Of a DNA stretch of 10,572 nucleotides, positions 6,691-10,572 are shown piece after piece; position 1 is the stretch's first letter; each line of letters begins with the position of its first letter. Source of the DNA: Euryarchaeota archaeon UBA556 (lineage in GTDB: Archaea; Thermoplasmatota; Poseidoniia; Poseidoniales; Thalassarchaeaceae). The notes below the pieces were generated by a model that was not told the DNA's origin, ran no database searches, and saw nothing but the letters and a program-made list of their open reading frames with translations. A program made the position numbers and the translations under genes. The stretch is from contig DADI01000053.1 of NCBI GenBank assembly GCA_002494975.1, positions 1 to 10,572 on the forward strand, in the 5' to 3' direction.

Positions 6691-7341
6691 TCAATCCTCT
6701 TGTGAAACTTTCACCAAACTTGCTATAGAAGATGATATCCTAACTTCATTATTATCAATTTTACAATTAATACCACCGTCGAAATCGTCTCTTGATTCGA
6801 TTATTAATTTCACACCAGGAAATATACCATTAGTTTCTAACCAAGATGAAACTAAAGAATCATAATCTGGAATTTGCATTACAGTTAATGATTTATTTAG
6901 TGGGCAGTCAGATAATGGAATATCAAACCCACCCGGTAATTCACCATTAGGGCCTGGTATTGGATGACCATGTGGATCACGAACAGGGTTTCCGAGATAA
7001 TTTGCTATAGCATCCTCAAGTTCCTTAGAAAGTGCGTGCTCTAGTCTCTCTGCTTCGGCATGTAATTGATCACGCCCAAGACCTAATGTTTGCGAAAGAA
7101 ATGTCTCTAATAGACGATGCCTTCGCACTACAGAAAGTGCTTCCAATTCACCTTGACGAGTTAACGATGCGCCTTTGTAAGGAGTATGATCAACTAAGCC
7201 CATTTCAGTCAATCTGAGTACCATTTTTGTTACTGATGCAGGTTTAACATCGAGGTGAGATGCTAACTCCTGAGTACCTACATCTTTCGGCCCAAGTTTC
7301 CATAAAGACTTCAGATAGTCCTCTATGGCCACTGAGTACAT
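6691..7341 (-). CDS. DtxR/MntR-family metal-dependent regulator
   Basis: This is a 216-residue transcription factor with the full three-domain layout: winged helix-turn-helix at 1-60 (recognition helix PASVTKMVLRL, 34-44), dimerisation and metal domain at 61-125, and a C-terminal FeoA/SH3-like domain at about 147-214. By alignment with DtxR and MntR, the primary metal site is D8, E98, E101 and H102. The ancillary site is H75, E79 and H94. Having Glu (E98) where DtxR/IdeR have Cys102, and Asp8 where they have Met10, is the pattern of Mn-responsive MntR rather than iron-responsive IdeR. However, the Glu11 of Bacillus MntR is a Lys here. An HPIPGPNGELPGG linker connects to the third domain. It sits directly before the exporter and just downstream of a palindromic operator that brackets its own TATA box, so autoregulation is likely. 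Zinc or iron sensing cannot be excluded. Confidence 0.88.
   Translation of the reverse strand: MYSVAIEDYLKSLWKLGPKDVGTQELASHLDVKPASVTKMVLRLTEMGLVDHTPYKGASLTRQGELEALSVVRRHRLLETFLSQTLGLGRDQLHAEAERLEHALSKELEDAIANYLGNPVRDPHGHPIPGPNGELPGGFDIPLSDCPLNKSLTVMQIPDYDSLVSSWLETNGIFPGVKLIIESRDDFDGGINCKIDNNEVRISSSIASLVKVSQED
6695..6699 (-). promoter_or_regulatory. Shine-Dalgarno supporting the TTG start of the exporter
   Basis: GAGGA on the minus strand lies inside the last codons of the regulator gene, eight bases before the TTG at 6686. It decides in favour of the TTG over the ATG at 6641, whose upstream bases hold no comparable site. Confidence 0.5.
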
Positions 7342-7350
7342 ATTACTTTG

Positions 7351-7389
7351 TTAGACACGGCTAATATAAAGTTTAGCCATGGCTAAACT
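7351..7389 (-). promoter_or_regulatory. Double DtxR/MntR-type operator bracketing a TATA box
   Basis: Bases 7370-7389 (AGTTTAGCCATGGCTAAACT) form a perfect 20-bp palindrome. A second copy of its core, TTAGACACGGCTAA at 7351-7364, matches TTAGCCATGGCTAA (7373-7386) at 12 of 14 positions, and the two dyad centres are exactly 22 bp apart, about two helical turns. Between them on the minus strand is TTTATATT (7363-7370), centred about 25 bases before the regulator ATG at 7341: a leaderless archaeal promoter. TTAG...CTAA dyads are typical of DtxR-family operators. Two bound dimers would cover the TATA and BRE region, so the inferred action is repression of the regulator-exporter pair by blocking TBP/TFB. 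Confidence 0.75.
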
Positions 7390-7394
7390 GAAAA

Positions 7395-8330
7395 TTAACT
7401 CGTGGAGTCAAGTATATTTTCTGTTGAAAATATAGTAGATAAAAATGATTTCAAAAATTGAAATAATCCAACGACAGAAAATATAATTGCAGCTACTAAG
7501 GCAATCATTGAACCGCTACCAGTGTCATACTCAGCAGAGAAGTAAAGCCCGAGTAATACGGAACTTAATCCAAACACCTGAGTCCATATTAAGCAAGAAC
7601 GGAAACTTCTTCCAACTAACTGTGCAGTTGCTGCAGGTGTTACAAGCAATGCTGTAACTAATAAAGTTCCAACAACTTGAACCATACTAACGACTACTGC
7701 TGCAGTAATAATGCTGAATAAGAGACCAATCCCGCGTACAGGAAGACCTTGGACTCTAGCCGAAATTGGATCTACGGTGGTGGCTAGTAATCCAGAACGA
7801 ATAAAAATTAGTAATAACATTGAAAATACACATATAAACGAAATAAGATCTAAATCAGCTTCATCTATCAAGAGTAAATTACCGAATAGATAACCCTCAA
7901 TATCTGTAGTAATCCCTCCGCCTTTAAGACGTAAAGTCACTAGACCAAAAGCTAGCATACCAGTAAGAAAAATTGCAATCGATGCATCCCCGGTAAGAAT
8001 TTCTCTGGATTGCATCTCATGAATCAAGATAGAAGCGGTAATACTGAAAACTAGTGCGTACCAAAGCGGAGATGTGGCTCCAAGAACGATACCTACGGCG
8101 ACACCGCCAAATGATACATGGGCTAAACCATCTCCTATCAATGCGAGATTGCGTATAAGGAGGAAGGTCCCGAGAAAACCGGCTACTATTGTAACCAATA
8201 TCGCAGCAAGTAGCGCGCGTTGAAATAATTCCATAGTGAAGAAGTAAGGGAATACTTCCCCTGGAATTAGTGGTGCGATAGATTCCATTAACGGGGAAAA
8301 TATGTCCATTAACAAAGAACCTAGACCCAT
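7395..8330 (-). CDS. znuB: Zinc/metal ABC transporter permease (ABC-3 family)
   Basis: This is a 311-residue permease of the ZnuB/MntB/TroC (ABC-3) family. Hydrophobic segments lie at about 35-58, 66-85, 90-104, 115-134, 162-177, 201-235, 247-264 and 273-293. Family landmarks include the IGDGLAHVSFGG block at 65-76 and a long conserved region at 195-236, from GLPVRGIGLLFS through VVGTLLVTALLVTPAA. It forms the membrane channel of an importer with the upstream ATPase and the periplasm-side binding protein. Translation is coupled to the ATPase by a TAATG overlap sharing one base at 8330, with a strong GGAGG seven bases upstream. The metal cannot be read from the permease alone; zinc is favoured by the binding protein. 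The gene ends 53 bases before the regulator, the gap holding the operator. Confidence 0.92.
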   Translation of the reverse strand: MGLGSLLMDIFSPLMESIAPLIPGEVFPYFFTMELFQRALLAAILVTIVAGFLGTFLLIRNLALIGDGLAHVSFGGVAVGIVLGATSPLWYALVFSITASILIHEMQSREILTGDASIAIFLTGMLAFGLVTLRLKGGGITTDIEGYLFGNLLLIDEADLDLISFICVFSMLLLIFIRSGLLATTVDPISARVQGLPVRGIGLLFSIITAAVVVSMVQVVGTLLVTALLVTPAATAQLVGRSFRSCLIWTQVFGLSSVLLGLYFSAEYDTGSGSMIALVAAIIFSVVGLFQFLKSFLSTIFSTENILDSTS

Positions 8331-9139
8331 TATTCTCCCTCCACCAAATGCGTGTGCTTATGGGATTGATCTTCGCCATGAACTGGTCTAATGCCGCGTA
8401 AGCCGGCAAGACTTTCCAAATCAGGGAAATTTTCCGTGGGCCCATCATACCTAATCATCTCTTCTAAGAAAATCATTCTATGAGCGGTTTGACGTATTGC
8501 AGTTAAATCATGAGATACCATCAATATAGTTTTATCACTATCATGACAAAGTTGATCTAATAATTTTAATAATGAATTCCGAGCTTCCCTATCCATCCCT
8601 ACCAATGGTTCATCAAGTAAAATAAATTCCGCCTCTGTAGCTAATGCTCGAGCAATTACAGCACGCTGGCGTTGTCCACCGGATAATCTAGATACATCGA
8701 CATTCTCTACGTCTTCTAAACCTACCATTTTGATTGCTTCATTCACTCTTTTAACTCGACCTTTATCGGACCATGAAAACATATTTTTACCATTCAGAGT
8801 ACCCAATCTAACTAGTTCCCTAACTGTAATTCTTACATCACGAGGTAGGTTTGATGCTGCTTGAGAAACCCAACCAATCCTTCCAATAGTTGATCTTGAA
8901 AAGGGTGGTTGACCATATATTTCCACAGATCCTTTTTGTGCCCTTAGAACACCAAGAATAGATAATAAGAGTGTTGATTTCCCACTTCCATTTGGTCCAA
9001 CAAGACCAATGAATTCACCTTTACAAACTTTTAGATTTATATCTTTTAACACTATATTCCCTGAACGAATTACGGTTAAATTATCTACTGAAAGAATCGG
9101 AACATTGAGCCGATTATCATTAACTACACTCGGCTGCAT
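8330..9139 (-). CDS. znuC: Zinc/metal ABC transporter ATP-binding protein
   Basis: This is a 269-residue ABC ATPase that powers metal import. All catalytic motifs are intact: Walker A GPNGSGKST (48-56), Q-loop Gln93, signature LSGGQRQR (152-159), Walker B FILLDEP (172-178) with catalytic Glu177, and H-loop His210. The close link to an ABC-3 permease and a zinc-binding protein places it in the ZnuC/MntA group. The C-terminus carries a histidine cluster between 254 and 264 (HGEDQSHKHTH). This is not needed for ATPase function and could bind or sense cytoplasmic zinc. The ATG at 9139 is supported by a TATA-like box 20-28 bases upstream and an AGGGG close to the start. It may also be translated from the longer operon message, since the small membrane protein gene ends 51 bases before it. 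Confidence 0.92.
   Translation of the reverse strand: MQPSVVNDNRLNVPILSVDNLTVIRSGNIVLKDINLKVCKGEFIGLVGPNGSGKSTLLLSILGVLRAQKGSVEIYGQPPFSRSTIGRIGWVSQAASNLPRDVRITVRELVRLGTLNGKNMFSWSDKGRVKRVNEAIKMVGLEDVENVDVSRLSGGQRQRAVIARALATEAEFILLDEPLVGMDREARNSLLKLLDQLCHDSDKTILMVSHDLTAIRQTAHRMIFLEEMIRYDGPTENFPDLESLAGLRGIRPVHGEDQSHKHTHLVEGE
8338..8342 (-). promoter_or_regulatory. Shine-Dalgarno for the permease gene
   Basis: GGAGG on the minus strand (within GGTGGAGGGAG) lies seven bases before the permease ATG, inside the end of the ATPase gene. Together with the TAATG overlap it indicates translational coupling. Confidence 0.6.
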
Positions 9140-9147
9140 GTATACCC

Positions 9148-9170
9148 CTAATCTGACAATATATTAGATT
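9148..9170 (-). promoter_or_regulatory. Possible internal promoter before the ATPase gene
   Basis: TAATATATT on the minus strand (9159-9167) is centred about 24 bases before the ATPase ATG. Short inverted arms, CTAAT/ATTAG and AATCT/AGATT, surround it. The arms are only 5 bp and do not match the operator at 7370-7389, so a regulator site here is weakly supported. Confidence 0.3.
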
Positions 9171-9190
9171 GCATCGTTTAGGTTTAGAGC

Positions 9191-9292
9191 TTAAGCAGTC
9201 TTTGCCATGTAAAACTCAAATACCAAATGACCTATCAAGAAAACAAATGTACCAGTTACCAAGAAAATTGGTAATAAATCAACTACGTCCAT
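9191..9292 (-). CDS. 33-residue one-helix membrane protein within the zinc-uptake operon
   Basis: This very short gene lies between the binding-protein and ATPase genes. The ATG at 9290-9292 is preceded by AAGGAG with a nine-base spacer, the strongest Shine-Dalgarno in the window, and the frame ends in TAA at 9191-9193. The 33-residue product starts MDVVDLLPIF, continues with a hydrophobic stretch (LVTGTFVFLIGHLVF, 11-25) and ends EFYMAKTA. It is thus a single transmembrane helix with an acidic N-terminus and a basic C-terminal end. His22 near the membrane, Glu26 and Asp5 are potential metal-near residues. Same strand, 41 bases after the znuA-like stop and 51 bases before the ATPase start, so it is very probably cotranscribed. 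A small subunit or regulator of the transporter is an inference; I know no named family for it. Confidence 0.72.
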   Translation of the reverse strand: MDVVDLLPIFLVTGTFVFLIGHLVFEFYMAKTA

Positions 9293-9301
9293 AATATATA
9301 T

Positions 9302-9307
9302 CTCCTT
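9302..9307 (-). promoter_or_regulatory. Strong Shine-Dalgarno for the 33-residue protein
   Basis: AAGGAG on the minus strand, nine bases before the ATG at 9292. It is the main evidence that this very short frame is translated, since most other starts in the window rely on leaderless initiation or weaker sites. Confidence 0.6.
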
Positions 9308-9333
9308 AACAATTAATATTGAATATTTCTAAT

Positions 9334-10572
9334 TCAACATCCAATCCCTGAAATAAGACTCTCAAGATTCTTATTCATTAGTGAAAGATAATTATCATTA
9401 GCATCACTAGGAGACAATTCCATTGTGTATAGTATCTGAATCGACACTCCAGTCTGTTGGACTATTGAATCAACAGCCCCTTGATCGGTAAACTCTTCAA
9501 CAAATAGTACAGTGATTCCTTCTTCATTAATATGATCAACAACTTCGGCGATATCTTCTGGCGAAGGTTCTCCCTCGGGATCTAATCCATGTAACGAAAC
9601 AACTTCAATATCATACTTTAAAGTCATGTATGAATAAGCATTATGGTTTGCAATAATAGTTTTTGTAACACCTGCAGTATCACAATCCCCTGAATCTCCG
9701 AAAGCATCATTAAATCCATTATCCAAAGCCTGTAATTGCGCGCTATAAGCTACAGCGTTCGTGTTAAAAATATTATTACCATTCGGGAAATTCAAAACTA
9801 ATGAATCTAGAACGACAGCCAACTGTGCCTCGAAAGCAAGCGGACTAAGCCAACTGTGTGGATCATACATGAAAACTTCTTCATCTTCGTCTGCGTGGAT
9901 TTCTCCATCGTCATCATCATGGTCGTCGCCCTCGTCTGAGTGATCGTCATGGTCATCTCCCTCATCTGAGTGATCATCATGGTCATCATGGTCATCATGT
10001 CCGCCCTCACCCATCAATACAAAGAGTTCAACATCGTTAGGTAAAGCGAATCCATAATCGCCTTCTACCTCGATGTGAATAACTACTGCACCTACTTCAT
10101 GATGCCCTTCTTCAGAGTGGTCATCATCATCACCGTGGTCCTCCTCAGGGAAGGAAAGTATGTGTGTAACACGATCAGCATGGATTTCCGGTAGGTTATG
10201 ATCTTCATGTTCCATCCAGACATGACCCGCAGACTCGCATTCTTCCTCTGAAGATTCGTAGTCCTCATGAGTCTCAGTATTGTGGCACATTTCTTCACCG
10301 TGGTCTTCATCGTCAACCCACACGTGACCTGCTGCCTCACAATCTTCCTCAGTAGATTCGTAGTTCTCGTGAGTCTCAGTGTTGTGGCACATCTCATCAT
10401 CATGGTCATCATCACCGTGGTCATCGTGATCGTCATCGTCTGAGTGGTCACCATCATCACCATGGTCATCGTGATCATGGTGAGCGTGGCCACCTAACAT
10501 CTTGAGGACGGCCATGTTGAAGTCCTCGTCATGTTCAGATTCGAACTCAAGAACGTGCTCACCTGCTTCCAT
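9334..10572 (-). CDS. znuA: Zinc ABC transporter solute-binding protein with giant His/Asp-rich loop (5' end outside window)
   Basis: This is the C-terminal 412 residues of a cluster A-I metal-binding protein (ZnuA type) that captures the ion outside the cell. The first visible Met lies exactly at the window edge and is probably internal, because the signal peptide and the first half of the fold, with its first metal His, are missing. The normal C-terminal half starts at DPHSWLSP (237-244; ligand His239) and continues with IIANHNAYSY (306-315; His310). The family block HGLDPEGEPSPEDIAEVV then leads to FVEEF (357-361) and YLSLMNKNLESL near the end. His310 sits where Mn-binding relatives such as PsaA carry Glu, which favours zinc. 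Before DPHSW come over 200 residues of His/Asp-rich runs, two Cys/His repeats and beta-rich segments, where relatives have a loop of a few dozen residues. It leads the importer operon. Confidence 0.88.
   Translation of the reverse strand: MEAGEHVLEFESEHDEDFNMAVLKMLGGHAHHDHDDHGDDGDHSDDDDHDDHGDDDHDDEMCHNTETHENYESTEEDCEAAGHVWVDDEDHGEEMCHNTETHEDYESSEEECESAGHVWMEHEDHNLPEIHADRVTHILSFPEEDHGDDDDHSEEGHHEVGAVVIHIEVEGDYGFALPNDVELFVLMGEGGHDDHDDHDDHSDEGDDHDDHSDEGDDHDDDDGEIHADEDEEVFMYDPHSWLSPLAFEAQLAVVLDSLVLNFPNGNNIFNTNAVAYSAQLQALDNGFNDAFGDSGDCDTAGVTKTIIANHNAYSYMTLKYDIEVVSLHGLDPEGEPSPEDIAEVVDHINEEGITVLFVEEFTDQGAVDSIVQQTGVSIQILYTMELSPSDANDNYLSLMNKNLESLISGIGC
9907..10002 (-). repeat. Asp/His low-complexity repeat in the znuA-like gene
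   Basis: This codes residues 191-222: HDD triplets passing into a ten-residue repeat (HSDEGDDHDD) present twice. The DNA repeats in step (gtcatc/gatcatc units), so it is prone to slippage. A second Asp/His run is coded by 10396-10488 (residues 29-59). Such runs in ZnuA proteins bind zinc loosely and pass it to the main site. Confidence 0.75.
10192..10395 (-). repeat. Tandem 102-bp repeat coding Cys/His units in the znuA-like gene
   Basis: Two adjacent copies, residues 60-93 and 94-127, have a period of 34 residues, for example Cys62 to Cys96. Each unit reads EMCHNTETHE-x-YES, then C-E-x-AGHVW about 16 residues after the first Cys, and ends with an Asp/His tail. The conserved Cys-His...His...Cys...His set per unit could hold a zinc ion or form one disulfide. 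The DNA copies are also very similar, suggesting recent duplication. Confidence 0.8.

Noticed and set aside
7354..7383. Nine-codon frame (ATG in the palindrome centre to TAA) as a leader peptide
   Set aside because: It overlaps the TATA box, so it would be absent from the leaderless transcript. No ribosome site precedes it.
8117..8131. GGCTAAAC half-site resembling the operator, inside the permease gene
   Set aside because: It lies in the conserved GDGLAHVS coding region and lacks the second half of the dyad. Codon constraint explains it.
8017..8448. 143-residue frame over the ATPase-permease junction
   Set aside because: It overlaps two intact, clearly recognised genes in another frame and has no family character.
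9181..9200. GTTTAG followed by GCTTAAGC near the end of the 33-residue gene as another DtxR-type operator
   Set aside because: Only the left half resembles the operator. Aligned to the 18-bp palindrome the right half fails at most positions, and part of it is coding.
9900..10480. Regular short DNA repeats that might suggest a CRISPR array
   Set aside because: The repeats are in-frame codon repeats with no unique spacers of constant length.
9807..10493. Met/Thr-rich frames on the minus strand (9807-10010 and 10092-10493) and a Ser-rich plus-strand frame at 9761-9943
   Set aside because: They are out-of-frame readings of the Asp/His codon repeats of the znuA-like gene; low complexity keeps them open.

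Overview
The window looks archaeal and probably comes from a marine planktonic euryarchaeon (Poseidoniia/Marine Group II-III type). The reasons are AT-rich DNA, TATA-like boxes about 25 bases upstream of several start codons (leaderless style), a PKD-domain surface protein, and an M14 peptidase whose C-terminal hydrophobic segment plus basic cluster resembles an archaeal sorting signal. This placement is an inference from style; no rRNA or marker gene is present.

Left part (1-3883): a tiny lipoprotein on the minus strand is followed by plus-strand genes for a secreted PKD-domain protein, a small ORF6C-like protein, a DUF1295 / steroid 5-alpha-reductase-like membrane protein and a secreted zinc carboxypeptidase (M14). 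They look like independent surface or accessory functions, not one pathway. Middle (3883-5577): an acyl-adenylating enzyme most like OleC (beta-lactone synthetase / long-chain acyl-AMP ligase) ends in a 25-base tail-to-tail overlap with the next block.

Right part (5553-10572, all minus strand) is a metal homeostasis locus. In transcription order it holds a zinc-binding lipoprotein/solute-binding protein (znuA-like, cut by the right edge), a previously unlisted 33-residue one-helix membrane protein with a strong Shine-Dalgarno, the ABC ATPase (znuC-like), the permease (znuB-like, TAATG coupling), a DtxR/MntR-family regulator, and a 10-TM heavy-metal/manganese exporter-like protein. Between znuB and the regulator lies a compact control region: a perfect 20-bp palindrome and a second imperfect copy exactly 22 bp away, with the TATA box in between. 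This is a strong candidate for autoregulation of the regulator-exporter pair by promoter occlusion.

The most unusual protein is the znuA-like one. The His loop of the family is blown up to more than 200 residues. It contains Asp/His runs, two tandem 34-residue Cys/His repeats and what looks like a duplicated beta-rich module. No stretch over 300 bases lacks a gene. The longest gaps are about 140 bases (202-342) and the 53-base operator region. I saw no tRNA, rRNA, CRISPR or insertion sequence.
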